Position numbers and translations under genes: made by a program | In this document: positions 23,156 through 36,300 of the stretch, in pieces | Numbering within the stretch: position 1 is the first letter of the stretch | Layout: every line of letters starts with the position of its first letter | The notes under the pieces: generated by a model | Databases searched by the model: none | Told to the model about the DNA's origin: nothing | What the model saw: only the letters and a program-made list of their open reading frames with translations | Assembly (NCBI RefSeq): GCF_000003605.2 | Contig: NW_003134346.1 | Span: forward strand, 364,553-428,552 | Source of the DNA: Saccoglossus kowalevskii | Taxonomy: Eukaryota > Hemichordata > Enteropneusta > Harrimaniidae | Length of the DNA: 64,000 nucleotides | Reading direction: 5' to 3'

Positions 23156-25189
23156 GTAAGTGCACATGTTACAGTTGACTCAGTGAGACAAATTAAAACA
23201 AAAACAACAAGAATCTACTTTAATCCGCAAATCTTTGTTTTGACGAACATCAATTCACCAGGAGATAACTCCCGATAATACAGAGCTCAATGGTCGCTTA
23301 AAAACGCATTATCAGTGTTTGTATAATCGTCGTACGTCAATAATTGCATTCTGTTTAGCTTTATAAGGGATGTATTAGTCCATTTATCTCCGGAGAGTTC
23401 GGGCAAATATATTCACTTCGTTTGTCTCACGGGATTCCGCAACTCAGAAAGGAAAGTTTATTTTTCAATTTTAGAAACTGTGTCGCTGGCATTATTTGCA
23501 TCTATTAATTAAAACAAAACTAGTCCGTGGCCAACACCGTATTGTATCCGGTTACTCGGTTACTGCGGCGGCTCGGCATTTATTTCGTTTCAGGGTTTCT
23601 CCGATTAACCGATCCATATGTAAATGATAAATATAGCGAGTCTTTCCCTTGGGCATCGGTTTGTGATAATATATCAATGTTTTCTCGTCGAGACTAAGTA
23701 AACCAAACGATGCGAAACACGCACCCAATATTTAATTTTACCGCCTGGTTGAAAATAAAATACGTTCGACTGATCGCGTGTTAGCGATTATGACTACATG
23801 GCACAGACTGGCAGACGACCTAGATGCGCTCATAAACGCGTTCTTTCTTAAAATAGAAGCGAAATGTACATTACACGTGTGACATCACGAAGGAATGCGT
23901 TATCTGGGCTTGATTTATTCGTTTCTCCGTTTCTCATTTGAGCTCATCAAGGTTCCATTCCAAATTACAACGCGGGAATTGTCATCTTTCGCATGTGGGG
24001 AACACGTCTTGAAAGCATGTTTTTTTTTGCGATACACCGTCTCTTCATTATTTTCGGCTTTGCTATAGATCAACTTAAAAAAAAATATTCCGACTATTTA
24101 ATACAGGAGCGTGAATATCAACAATGTCCTTCAACTTGAAAATATTACGCTAGTAAACACATTGAATGTTTGTGTTTAGGAATTGCTTTTTTAATTTCGA
24201 GCTGGAAATTCATTTATTTATTTATTTCCTGTGCAATGATAAAAATATATGCAATCAGACCAATAAATGCGTTTTCTGAGTGATTATCAAATTGATAACG
24301 GCCTTGGATTTCATGATTTATGGACCACTTGACAAATATTTTCCTGTGAAGCATAATAAATGAACACAGGATATTGAATGGAAGCGAGGTACATTAATAT
24401 GCACATGTTGTTCTGCCACTAGGGCTCTGGTACACGACGACAATTCCTTGTGGAACCAGCAATATTGCGGTCTACAGAGAACACCATGTGTATCCGATAG
24501 GTAGCAGTGAATTTTTTTTGCAGGGAATTAAACTTCGTTGCGTGTTTTTTTGAAAGAAAATAATGGTAGTGGCAAGTATACGACCAGTAAATAGCAAACA
24601 CATTAAGCAAAAAAGAACCTTCACAAATATCTTTAGTTTTTTTAAATGTCATCACATTTGTTTTTAGTGTTGCCATGGAAAATCGCTGTTACAATTTAAG
24701 GATATAATTTTCTCCCTTCATCTGCTTTTATAGATTGATTAAAGCACTATGGGTTACCAGGTGTTAGTGATAAGACTCACATCCCTGTCTGTAAGGTCAA
24801 AAAATTAAACACGATTGAATTCGACAAATACTAATTATATGGGCTAAAGACTACTAAAGCGTAAACATTTGAAACCCAGTTGCATAAGGGGTCCTCTGGG
24901 ACGTGTTCGTATATGCGCGACACTCACAGAAGCTGGGTATTACAAAGGGGCAATGTTTAATATAAACTAACGCGTATTTGTTTTTATAGTTGTTATAGTC
25001 ACTTGATCATTCTTACTACGTACGTGCGCGGCATTGAAAATTTGAAATAAACATCACCATGAAATGTATTATTATACATCTGTCACCGTAGCGCCATAAG
25101 TTCCAGTGTGCCGTAAGTTTCGCTGATTCTGTTCTAACAATTTTGGAATTCGGCATTCCCATGGTGTATCTTTGGTAGGAAATGATGTA
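23156..25189 (+). other. Presumed intron 1 of the Fn14-like gene, start only
   Basis: Begins at the GTAAGT donor. No acceptor followed by a hydrophobic, phase-matched exon was recognised here, so the intron may be long. X-box-like GTTGCCATGGAAAA near 24667 misses the last consensus base. Confidence 0.4.
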
Positions 25190-25323
25190 TAATAATAAGG
25201 TTCTAACGAGAATACCTCAAAATATGCACTCAGAAAGTATGTAGCGCATCGACCTCCGGTTACTCCAGCTGTACTGTCTTCGTGCAAACTTTGAGGTATT
25301 CTCGTAATAACCTCATATTATTA
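25190..25323. repeat. Imperfect hairpin, ~33 bp arms
   Basis: Left arm 25190-25222 contains CTAACGAGAATACCTCAAA; right arm 25289-25323 contains TTTGAGGTATTCTCGTAATA, its near-exact reverse complement. The ~66 bp loop is unrelated. It may be a small foldback element; no target duplication is evident. Confidence 0.8.
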
Positions 25324-25477
25324 TTGTTGTCCAGGTAGTATGTATTGTATGTTTGTTTGTTATAGGTTACTTTGTGTTATTTTGTATGTGTTTGTATTTA
25401 ATTTGTAAGTTAAGTGAGATATGACACCTCAATTACTAACACTCCACGGACTAACATGGTCAAAGTGACTGAAACAT

Positions 25478-25602
25478 AGCCGAGTCGATGCGTATAAATA
25501 TATACAAGGCACAATTCGATGCGTCGAAAACAAAACTTGTAAACAAACCAGCTGCTCTCTGATTGGTCTGACTGTTGAGTGACAAGATTTGGTAGCCAAT
25601 CA
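25478..25602 (-). repeat. Dispersed repeat, copy 1 (relative at 39230-39352)
   Basis: On the minus strand this aligns over ~115 bp with 39230-39352. Matched blocks include TGATTGGCTACC, ACCAAT(C/T)AGAGAGCAGCT and a TGT(C/A)TATAT-type segment followed by a TCGA(C/T)T.CGG block. Identity is moderate, ~65-70% by eye. Short length and lack of coding suggest a SINE or MITE remnant. Confidence 0.65.
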
Positions 25603-25623
25603 TACACACTCTTTTAAGTAGCT

Positions 25624-28005
25624 CCATAGTTCATTTCTACCTTTCATTTGACGGATTAAATTGGGGAATCAAACTTCGAAAAGATTCAGTGGATTGCTGC
25701 ACAAACTAAACATCACAGGGAACAAAATGGCATCATGCTTTGGACCGCTTCATCAACTCAACAATATCCGAAAAGAATACGTCATGATAATGACGCTCTT
25801 ACAGCCCGTTGACAAATAACTTTTTGGTGAAGTCGATTATCACTTAAATAAACGACCATAGCCGCCCAGACTAACATGACCACTTTATATACGTTCTTGA
25901 TCGATCGTCTACTGCCTTGAGAAATTGAATACATCATCAAAGATAACCTCACTGAAACATCCGGGAGATTTAATTTCTCGTCCATAATCGCCCAGAATCA
26001 GCGTATGTCGTTACGTCTTTTCGAAGTCATATCCTTCGTCAACTTTTCTTTCGTGATAGCAAATCTTTTAATAGTGACATTCATTATAAGAAAATCCTAT
26101 CAAATCTATAATGAACGGAGTTAATATGATGTACAATTACATTCCAGAGGTTACTTATAGTGGGTATTATTTACATGCGCCTTGTATGTTGTATGTGCTT
26201 TTTTTCAACTTATATACCCCATCAAGTAGCTCGCTCATTAATAGACTGATAAATGAGTATATTGTGTCCACCAGACACTCAGATCCTATTACACCCTGAT
26301 ACTCACTGCAGTGATGGAGACAACATTAGGTACCCTGAGCGCTTCGTTTGCGTTGATAGAAACATCACAATGAACATATATAGAAAAACAAATTATCCAA
26401 ACCTTTCAATAATAACATTAGAACTTTTTTTTCAAGTCATGTCTAAGTTTATTTTGTTATCACCAAACGTACGCATATCCTAAATATTTCTCGCGCTATT
26501 TGATCTTATTCAGGTTTGACTGGCTAATTGCTACAGAGAGATTGAGATAATGATCGCATGAACTATCCCAAAGTGTACTCATAGGGTATGTTTTTATAGA
26601 GAGAGGCTGACGTCTCGCCAAACACATTGAATGATTTTTTTTCATTATAATGAATTTTCGGCGTGTCGCCACTTTTTTGTTATACCACAAATTATAATCA
26701 AATTGAATGTCATTTGTTATAAGTAGATAACGTAAATAACTAATTAGGCTTGCTTCCTCGGTATGGTTTAATTTGTAGAAGAGAAAATACTCGCAATTGA
26801 ACACTGCCCTTTTTTCAGACCTCGTTTTATTTATCGTATCTTGTAATATGAGGGTTATTGTCCCCCGGGATTCGGCATACTGTTCATTTATGCAGATGTA
26901 AAAGTGGATTCTCAAATCTTTATATATTTGTATCAAGAAGAAATAAATAACCGGGTAAAAAAAAAAACATTCAACTGCAAAACCACTCACTGGCAATTAT
27001 AAAATGTGAGATTTGAGATATATAGTGGTTAATCTGCAAAATATGCATTATATAGTACGACTGAAAATAAAACACAGAGGTTATTTCATATTCAAATACT
27101 GTTACGATCACGCTATCTGATGATATTCCTCGTTAGTTTGAATCCCTCATTGGTACCTCTGAGTACTTGTTTTACCGGACGCAAACATAAATGTTAATAT
27201 GAACGCAAACCTTGCTCAGTGCATCATGCAATTGAAACATCTTGTTAACAACTATCCCAGTATACCAATACGATAGCATATTCTAATTATGAATTACAGA
27301 CCTGCCTTAGAATACCAATTGCAAGTGTACGTTTTAAGATTATAATTACACCACACTATCTTACACCATGATCGCTGGCAACAATCCAACTGTTCGACTA
27401 TATGGCACAAAGGTCTTGTCATTTCCCTGTCTTGTTTAACTCATCTCTCGATGCCACAGGGAAGCTAGCGGATAACATGTTTTCAATATAACCCATTAAA
27501 TGTGTGTGTGTGCACATCTGTATGTGGGCGATTTCCTCAAACAGCCGGTCGCATTGCAAGTTAATTTTGCAACGTATACTGTCTATAGCAGGGCACATTT
27601 GGGTTGGGTTACTACGAAGAAAGGGATACTGATTTCTCGTTTGCGCTGTGAAACGCCATTGGCACGATTCTGAAATCACATCATCGATGATATATTAGAA
27701 TGATGTGTGTGCATTTACATCTAAATGAGACTGGTACAACCCCTGACTCGAATTACGGTCACTAATTTAATAAGGAAGTGAAAGTGGATGTAAAGACATA
27801 TTTACAATGTATTTATCGGGTTAGAAAACTATTCTTGATCGAACTCCGTGTATATATTATGATTGAGGATGAGTTTGTATTGTATAATTCCATGATTTTT
27901 TCTTGTAAGTTGATGTCAGCACATCCAATAGATTGCCCCCAGATTGTTTTGTCAATCCGAGTCGTAGGTGAGAATTGACGCTTCCATGATGGTGATCACG
28001 GATAT
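25624..28005. other. Intergenic, no gene supported
   Basis: Holds the longest complete open frame in the window, 26496-26996 minus, 166 codons. It is Phe/Tyr/Ile/Asn rich, carries a homopolymer run near its start and has no recognisable domain or signal; at this base composition one frame of that size is not far from chance. The minus-strand frames at 25782-25985 and 27419-27679 are likewise unassigned. Confidence 0.4.
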
Positions 28006-28353
28006 TCAAACACTTGTTTGGTTCGTTGTGGTTAGTTGCAGTTCATTATCTATTGCGATGTCATGTACATAGTTTAAGACATTGTTTGAATTTATGTTGG
28101 TATCAGTAGTCAATTTTCGCCGGCCAAGTGTTAACATTGGGATACCATTTCTCCACCCCTTCGATTTATTACATAAATGTGCGACATTTCGTTCTGAATC
28201 CATGTTCATTTTATTGCGTTTGTGATAAGCCAGCATTCTGTTTAAACCATTGACACTGGAATTGTTACTAAGCAGTATTCGGGAGACGTCATTTAGGAGC
28301 AAGGTTCGCGTTCTAGAGTCTGCTTGACTGGAGCTACCGGAACCATAAACAAA
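28006..28353 (-). CDS. Neuropeptide precursor exon with orexin-like amidated peptide
   Basis: A phase-0 exon starts after an excellent acceptor (TTATTATTTTATTTTAG, AG at 28354-28355) and runs 115 codons to a stop at 28006. Residues 45-46 are KR and 77-80 are G-RRK, so prohormone convertase and amidation would release a 30-residue peptide, residues 47-76, ending GWRNGIPMLTL-amide. Vertebrate orexins end in AAGILTL or AAGILTM followed by GKR or GRR, and orexin-B is 28 residues; the shared features are GI, LTL and the amidation site. The peptide has one Cys (residue 61), unlike orexin-A with four. Residues 81-115 are an Asn/Thr/Asp-rich spacer of the kind found at precursor ends. The signal peptide would be encoded by an upstream exon that I could not locate between 28.4 and 36 kb. 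An unrelated amidated peptide is possible. Confidence 0.55.
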   Translation of the reverse strand, partial: FVYGSGSSSQADSRTRTLLLNDVSRILLSNNSSVNGLNRMLAYHKRNKMNMDSERNVAHLCNKSKGWRNGIPMLTLGRRKLTTDTNINSNNVLNYVHDIAIDNELQLTTTNQTSV

Positions 28354-28355
28354 CT

Positions 28356-29245
28356 AAAATAAAATAATAAGTATGTACATATCAAATGATCGCCCTTCGT
28401 GTTATCAAGTAATCCTTTTATCCATATATAATGCAACAGTTATTATAGCTCATAGTATTGTATAGTGGTGGATTTAATACCAAAAGAACAGTGTTTAAGT
28501 GACTAGTACATTCTTCGTTTATCGTAGTTTTGAAATTCATAATGCAGTAATAATGTATAACATTAGCTCAGTTACATGTGGTGGTCAATATAGTACACCC
28601 TGAAAACGCATTGTCGTTGCACTAAAATGAATCTATCGCATTGCTGTAGAGGTTATAATTATAAGCACTTAGCTACAGTTATATTTTTTGAAATTATAAA
28701 TTCTATGCAATACATAGTTTATAAAAAACGTTCTTCGGATCCAAAGAATGAAGATAGCATATGTTCGATAAACTAATCACGTATTGAGGTTTTCATATAT
28801 ATATAGGACTGTGGCACGTGTATCAAACGGCTATGAGTGTTCTGTTTGTATACCGAAGAACTGGTTTTACGGATCAGAGAAAAGCGTTGAAAGTAGTTGT
28901 AATCCTGTACCACAGATCAGTGGCTTCAACACCACTTATCAAAGCTGTATCAAACCCATTCGGGAATAAATTCATATTCAATTTGTCAGTGAACGGTAGA
29001 TAAATATTAAGTAATACACTCTTCGCAACAAGGGACTCGTTTTTCCATTATTCGTGCGCTTCCCTGATGGACTGTTTGTCGAACGTTAAGGGGGGATACT
29101 CGAGATTGCAAACAGGATCGGGATATGTATAACCTCAACAGACTGGCAAAAATAATAAGTGATACCTCTGTTGACCTACTTATATAAATACGTTATATTG
29201 ATAGCTAAGGTTGTACCTCATAGCATACCTTTGAAGAATTTATGG
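28356..29245. other. Likely intron or upstream region of the neuropeptide gene
   Basis: Follows the acceptor on the minus strand. AT-rich; no ATG plus hydrophobic exon with a phase-0 donor found on the minus strand. Confidence 0.35.
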
Positions 29246-29410
29246 TTAAATCTGGGGAGTCGTCACCTGCGCATGCGTCAAATGGCCATAGCGTGTTAAT
29301 ATTTATAAACACGCGTCTACTCATGAGCCTTTGCGTTTTTAGCGTGTGTTGTTATCATCGCTTGGAACTAAATTCCCGCGCGTGCGCAGGTGACGACCCT
29401 CCCGCTTTAA
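29246..29410 (+). mobile_element. MITE family A, copy 2
   Basis: 165 bp bounded by TTAA on both sides. The right end reads GACCCTCCCGCTTTAA and the left end TTAAATCTGGGGAGTCG. Internal landmarks GGCCATAGCGTGT, GAGCCTTTGCGTTTTTAGCG and GTTATCATCGCTTGG match the other copies. Confidence 0.92.
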
Positions 29411-32400
29411 ATGCACTTTTTGTTGTGTAAATTGTTATTTGCATTCCGTTCACACAGATAACTCTTGATTTTGTCCAGCTTATTTAGTTCTGTTTGGAAA
29501 ACGCACCCTTCGAAATAATACCTGCATATTACGATATTATATTACCATACGTACATACGACAGGTATGTCGATGTGTCGACACTGCACGTGACACGAGCA
29601 TGGCGCGCGATATGATAGGGTCTCATTGAAATAAACCCGAACCACATATGCAAAGCATTTAAATCTTGCCTGTAATCCAGACCAGCAACATCAACATATG
29701 AATCAATCAAATATAATATGCAATTATTTTTGGAAGTTTATGTACGCGCATTTTCCCTTGGGCTTCCAAGGTTCTGTCATCCATAAAATCAAGCTCACTT
29801 ATTATTATTGTTTTTATTCAGTAATGATGTGTAAATCTTTCATTAAAATAACTTTATGATGGCGGCCGCACAGGATAAGCATGCACAAAGTGGTAGATTA
29901 TTGCTTTCCATTTTGTTCATGAAATGCAAGATTAACTCTTCCCACAATTTGAACAACAGCAACAAATTAACATATCATCATATAACCAAACTTCCGACAT
30001 ACCGCGATATAAATAGATTAGTTCCTGAATTCTAATATGTATCGCAAAACGTTGATATATCACAATGACTCCTACTTAAAAACATGCATATGGTTAGTAA
30101 TCAATTACCATAGAGAACACTTATTTGCATACTTTCCTAATCCAGAGATCCTCAAGAAATAAAGAAAAATGTGTTTTATATAAAGAATATCCGTAATAAA
30201 TGCAAAACAACATTAAAGCAAAAATTCATATGCAAGCAATATAATATCATTTATCATGAAACGTTGTGATATATTAAATAATTCATTTAAAGTGAATCAA
30301 ACAAATATGCTACGATAAATTACAATTATATCAAACTTGTTATGCCTGGCTAGATATATCATCAAATAATTATAGTGGATTACATATACATTTATATAAT
30401 ATTTATCATCGAAATCACATTCCACACTGTAAATCCGTTAACTGACACTTAGTCTGAGATCATTTTTATATCATTTCCTTGTACACAAATGTCTAAAAGC
30501 CCAGATCAGCGGGTTGTTTCACTTTAGGTACCGTTCACCGTTCACTTTTCCAGTAATTTGTATTTCGATCTACCATGAATCTGTCAGCAGACGTATTGAC
30601 GTCATCTATGTACTGGTGAATTGAACGAACAGCCAATCAGGAATGAGGTATTTTCCAATCCTTGGCTGCCAGAAACGCGTGATTATCAGTATAAAATCAA
30701 ATACACGCACGTATATTTTATAACACGTTTTCTTATTGGTTAATGTTAATTCAGTAATACGCAAAAACTGGCATGATAGGCAAGTTGTGATTTGGAGCTA
30801 AACAATAAGCAAACTCCACAATTATAGTTAATGATGTTGGTGAAAGCTTTTACGAACAATTACGAAATTATTATCTATCTCGTTACTGTAGACCCGCATT
30901 TATTACACGCTATTTCGAGCTGTCTTTTTTACGGACGTTGAGCTTAGCGTAGGGAATGAGTATAAGTTTTAAATGGCGAGGCGTTTTTGTAGTCGAGTTC
31001 GAGTCCTGTGTATCGCGTGTTCATAAGTGGTAATGTATACCCGTCCGCGCCCCAATAGTGTGGACATCATCACATCTGATATAATTCCGAATATCTCTCG
31101 CTCCCAACGAGATCTCGGACGGGAGGCCATTTACAAATAAGAATATTGCGCGCTCCAGACGAGAAATCTCCATCTCGTAGGTAAACAACCACCAAAGACT
31201 CTCGTCACGTGGCCAGTCATCCTAAATTCGCGCGTACGGTGTTTTCTTATTTAGATAATCATTACCAAAAACAAAATCGCTCCACGAAAGGAATGAACTC
31301 GTGACAGATTGATTGCAAGTTACTGAATGGAAATATCATCCTGCTCACGCTACGGAAAACAAATGTCTGCTACATCACTATAAAAATTTTTTATTAGAAT
31401 ACAGAGAAACGTAAACATGTATCTTCTGTCAAACACATACCGCGCGGTTGAATTTCACTATACAACATATGTAAAGACAAACACCACATATATACTGGCA
31501 AGTACTGGTAATCTGCCTCCAACCACAATGTCAATACAAATATAACTTTAATATCCGCAGGATAATATTCATTTTGTATCGTATCTCATATAGGATATCA
31601 GTAACACGTAGATTCAATAATCGTAATGAGAGAAGCACACCCTGCATTCAGATTGAAAAGGTTTCAGAGTCGTATGATAACATGAACAACAAGTTTGGAA
31701 TTGCATTGGTTCTTGTTCCACTTGCGATTTGAAAACGAGTTTTTCAATGCCAGTGTTTGTTTGATCTGTAATGACCTTGTTTCAAAGAAATGGCAGTAAA
31801 TTGCAACACAGTTAATACCTCGTATACTTCATACACAGCTTCGTGAAATATATGTGTCTGGTAGTTTAAATTATCGCCAAAATAATTTATATTAACGAGT
31901 GACATGGTAGTTTGTCATTTTTACACGGCATCGTTGTAATTCTTTGAGGTATTCCGTCGTATCTTCTCGTGTTTGCAATGTTTATGCAAGTTTCGTCGGT
32001 ATTGGCTCGTTAAACCAATTACCAGCTTGTGTGGATGATAATCATCCTCTTCATTGTACTACATTTTTAACTATCAAATCCACACTCACTCTCATCCCAG
32101 TAACACGTTAACACCGACTTATTTCATGGAGGGTAAGCCGATTCGAGGGTCACATGGAGAGACAAATGGTCTGGTAGTTAGTTTGTACTAGTATTGAAAC
32201 AAATGTTCTAAGCATAATACATTTCAGTTTATGCAGGCATGGCGTATTTCTTACATAATTATCTTATTGTAACGATAACAAGTTTTACATTATTTATGAA
32301 ACATTTCACTTCCTGCGAATGACGTATGATGTCACGAATCCTTTAAAGCACTGTTTCTATAGGCTAGTCAAAGACACTTTCAAAATGCATTTGTGAATAG

Positions 32401-32817
32401 CGTTTAACTATAGGACACGATAATAGAGCATATCCGACTTACTTAGTCCCGAGCTTATCCCAACAAGTTCACAATACGGTAATGTCCAATCATGTTTTAC
32501 ATTTGAGATTGATTACGAGTAATGTGCCAAGGTTCATTGTACTGTTTAAACATTTATTGTATCGAAGGCGCCGTGCCTTAGATATTATACCGCGGGGAGT
32601 GGTGTCGCCATCCTCAAAGTGGTCTCCTTAAATCGCATTATGTTTTGAAAAACATTTTTTTTTTCAAACTAATCATTACAAAAACATAAATGGCAAAATC
32701 TAGGTCTTACTTACACATAACTTACACACAGTTCTCTCCCTCCGTTGACCACTAATGTATTGTTTATTGAACTTTAATAGTGATTTTCTGTGTGTTTGGG
32801 GCTAGCAACCTATTTTT
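29411..32817. other. AT-rich DNA, no gene supported
   Basis: No exon recognised. At 31097-31119 the string CTCCCAACGAGATCTCGG resembles the end of MITE family B but has no partner arm. Scattered AT-rich runs at 29950-30420 lack coding potential. Confidence 0.45.
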
Positions 32818-33330
32818 TAGCTCCGCTGTCGACTTTGTTGAGCGGAGCTTATCATATGAGTGATTGTCCGTCGTCGTCTTTGTCAATGTTTTACTTTTTC
32901 GACTTCTTCTTGAAAACTACAAGCCTGAATGCTTTGATACTTGGTGTATATGTACCTTTGGTCGACATTTCTTAGATTTGTTCATTTCATGATGATATCT
33001 TCAATTCTCTAATTTTGGTGAATATTTTTGTAATTTTTGGTAAAAAGTAATATTTTCGACTTCTTGTTAAAAGACAAAAGTCCAATTGCTTCGATATTAC
33101 GTATATAGGTACTACATGTGGACCTCTCTCACATTTGTTCATTTCGTGATGATATCTTCAATTGTCTAATTTTAATGAATATTTTTGTCATTTTTGGTTA
33201 AAATTGATATTTTTGAATTCTTGTTGAAAGCAGCAACATATTGTTCATTTTCTAATGATATCTTCAGTTCTTTAATTGAAATGTACATTTCTAACAGCGG
33301 AACTATCTCAGCCGACAGGCTGCTTGTTAA
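32818..33330 (+). mobile_element. Non-coding element with 5' hairpin and ~157 bp internal monomers
   Basis: It starts with a perfect hairpin, AGCTCCGCT (32819-32827) and AGCGGAGCT (32841-32849), followed by GTCCGTCGTCGTC. Two full monomers and one shortened monomer of ~157 bp follow, starting near 32896, 33053 and 33210. Each contains TTCTTGTTGAAA-like, TTTGTTCATTTC and GATGATATCTTCAATT blocks. The end reads AGCGGAACTATCTCAGCCG...GCTGCTTGTT and partly mirrors the start. Similar hairpin-led repeats with GTCCGTCGTC are abundant in molluscs and other marine invertebrates; this resemblance is from memory. No coding capacity. Confidence 0.65.
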
Positions 33331-36300
33331 ATAATAATTTGAATATCGACTGGGAATAATGTCATTTCCACAATATAGTTTTGAAAGCGTGTGGCAGCAT
33401 TTCTAAGATATAGTTTACTAATTCTTAAGGCTAATTGGGAGAGGCACCTGAGGTGTTTACCGATAATGTTGAACTACGAATGAACTTATTGTATTGACAT
33501 CTTGAGAAAGTAACTATGGCACATCCCAAAAAATGATGTGGGCTTTCAGTTTCATGTGCTGATTTTGATAGTAAAACGACTCTTGTAACTAAACTTTTAA
33601 ATACATCGCTTAACATGGATGCACTCAAGCGTTTCACGTATTTTTGTATGACAATTTGTTCATCAATTGATTATGATTAACAGTTTAGCACATTCGATTG
33701 CTTTGTCTGTGGCTGTCATGCTGTGTTTGTCACGTTTCAGTAAAATTAAGAAACATAGGAGTGGCAGCATATGTGTTTCCCATATCGCCTCAGTAACACT
33801 TGATGTTTTCAAGTTGTAGATTAAAATCCGAAGAGGTTAAGCTTTACAGAGAAAGAGTGTCATTTGGTTTATCCGTTTTGTGTGCGTACATTCCCGGAAT
33901 GCTATTAACCTAAATCTTACATTTAAGGCATAGTATAACTAAGACTATAATAAGAATTAACAGCTCCGGAATATTAAAATTCCCTTTCGGGGTTTCAATC
34001 TACGTCAACTATTAAATGCCAACCAAAAAGCAATTTCACAAAGCCTCTAAAATCCACAATTTTAATTCACGTCATTTCCGATATGCTCTCAAAAAAAATC
34101 CATCGCCACTTTGTTACTTTTGCATTATATGGCTTTCCGGCCGCTCGTCTGAACACGTGCTGGGTAATGGGCATTTGATTGCGCGGCGATTAACGCGTTG
34201 TGACAAATAATTTTCGGACTTCCTCGAAAAGGTGTTATCTCTGTCGCCTGTCGGAATTAATCTTGTAGCAATTGTGAAATCAGAATCGTTCCTAAAACGT
34301 GGCGTCACTATGAACAATGCCATGCTCCAGTTGATCGGGTATCCGGTTTTTACTGAGTTCTTTTCACGCGATCTTCGACCGCTAGTCGTGTTATGCATGT
34401 TATTTCCGGGATATTTTATATATCAATTTGAATTTCAAATGAAATCAAAGTTACAACAATAACAATTCCATTGGCAAACATAATACATTTACTTAACAAA
34501 CTCCAACCCCTATCGATTAATCCCAATAATGATCCAATAATGTTTACCTGATTTTCCAGAAACCGGAATTACTTGTACATATAACAACAGCAAAAATGCG
34601 ATAAATGTTCAGCATACGAAATTTACATTTCAAAGGGTTTTTTTTTCTTCTAATAACGCTGTCATCGTGGAAGGAAATGCAAAGTTTTAAAGTTTCACGA
34701 TTTACTTCCCTAAACGATCTCCCGGGTGTTGTGCTGTCATTTTAATGTTAAGAATGCATATGATATAACGGACGCTTTGGTGTCAGATGACTGTGCATAT
34801 AGTTCAGCTTGCCTGACCCATGTGAATAATTCAAATGAATGTGTACGCTCCAATGCACAGTGTTAACATATATAACATTTGAATTCAGTCTCTATACGTG
34901 TATGTATAAATACATATATATTTGCTGCTTATTATCGTGTTCATGTAAATGAAGAAATAATACACATCGTTTAATAGCAATGTGATTGATGTTCCTTGTC
35001 AATTACTCGCAGAGCAATGTTTTATTTCACCGTTATATTAGTCAATGTTCCAAGCGGCATTGCATTGTAGTTTAGACCACCAACTGAACCCGACCCTGCC
35101 TTATATTATTTGTACGCAGTACACGTCGATATCATGAACCATTTCCGATTAAAAAGTACCTCGTATGCCCTTCAATTTCTAAAGGCTCGCTAGTTATGTT
35201 TGGAGAAGTCGAGATCTAGTTAGTACACACATGTGTTGTGTATGTCCATTTCAGTAAACGTACGGGAGACAAGTGCTCCTTTAACCATTTCTAGACTGAG
35301 TGATGAAGTTTTTTTTTCCATCGGCACAATAGCATCTGAATTCAACATGTACGCCATGTGTTTCTACCACGATAACTTATATCAACTACGGATATGTACG
35401 AGTGTGGTCTTTTAAAATAGCAAGTACATATGATATTGCTAGTGTAATAACACTAACACGTTGTATCCATATTGTCAATAAAATATCCATTTCAACACCT
35501 CACAGACGAACAGAAACGCCGCCAAGTTCAACACATTGTTAAAACACCACGATTGTACTGTGTATACTTCCCGAATCTGCAAACGTAAACTTGCTAATTC
35601 AACATATGAGTATTCCATCCTTTGGATATTGAGGCTCCGAAATTCATAGATGAAAAGTTTTGATTTCTCCCCAGTGATTAGTAGCCATAATAAATCTGAA
35701 CATGGTATTTTTCTGATGCATATGGTAGCAGAACATGTCAAACTTGTCTTTACACGTGACCATGTTATGTCTTATGAATATATTTTTATATAATAAGGCG
35801 TGGGAAACCTACAATAACTATAGACCGGAAGGGAGTCGAATTGTTGGAATTCTATTTCTGATTTCTGATAACTTTTTTTTTTAAATAATACCTTTTGTTC
35901 AAATATATATGTATATGTATTAACGCGTAGAAAAATAGTTTTGGAAGATTGTTATGCAAAGTCATTCAGAAATACACAGAATCGTGACCAACCAATTAAA
36001 GTTACCAAAAAGCAGCAGACAAGGAATACACAGAGACAATCGAATTAGACACCGGTCAAATTCGCGAGGGATCGATATGCACCCAAACAAGTGATGATAA
36101 CTGTTTCAAAAAACAGCGCATTCTACTCTATTTGCTTCTATCTCATATATTAAAAATTCTCGATAATAAGTTCTACATACGCCAAGTTGAAGATAATACG
36201 ATAATACTATATGAGCATGAGCTATATCCGGTCGACGAGTGGAAGCCAATTAAATTTGTTTCGGCCCTGTTACTGTTTAGCACATATGGTTCTAATTATT

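Noticed and set aside
26496-26996. 166-codon minus-strand open frame as a gene
   Set aside because: AT-driven residue mix, homopolymer near the start, no domain or signal; a frame of this length is not far from chance for 64 kb of this composition.
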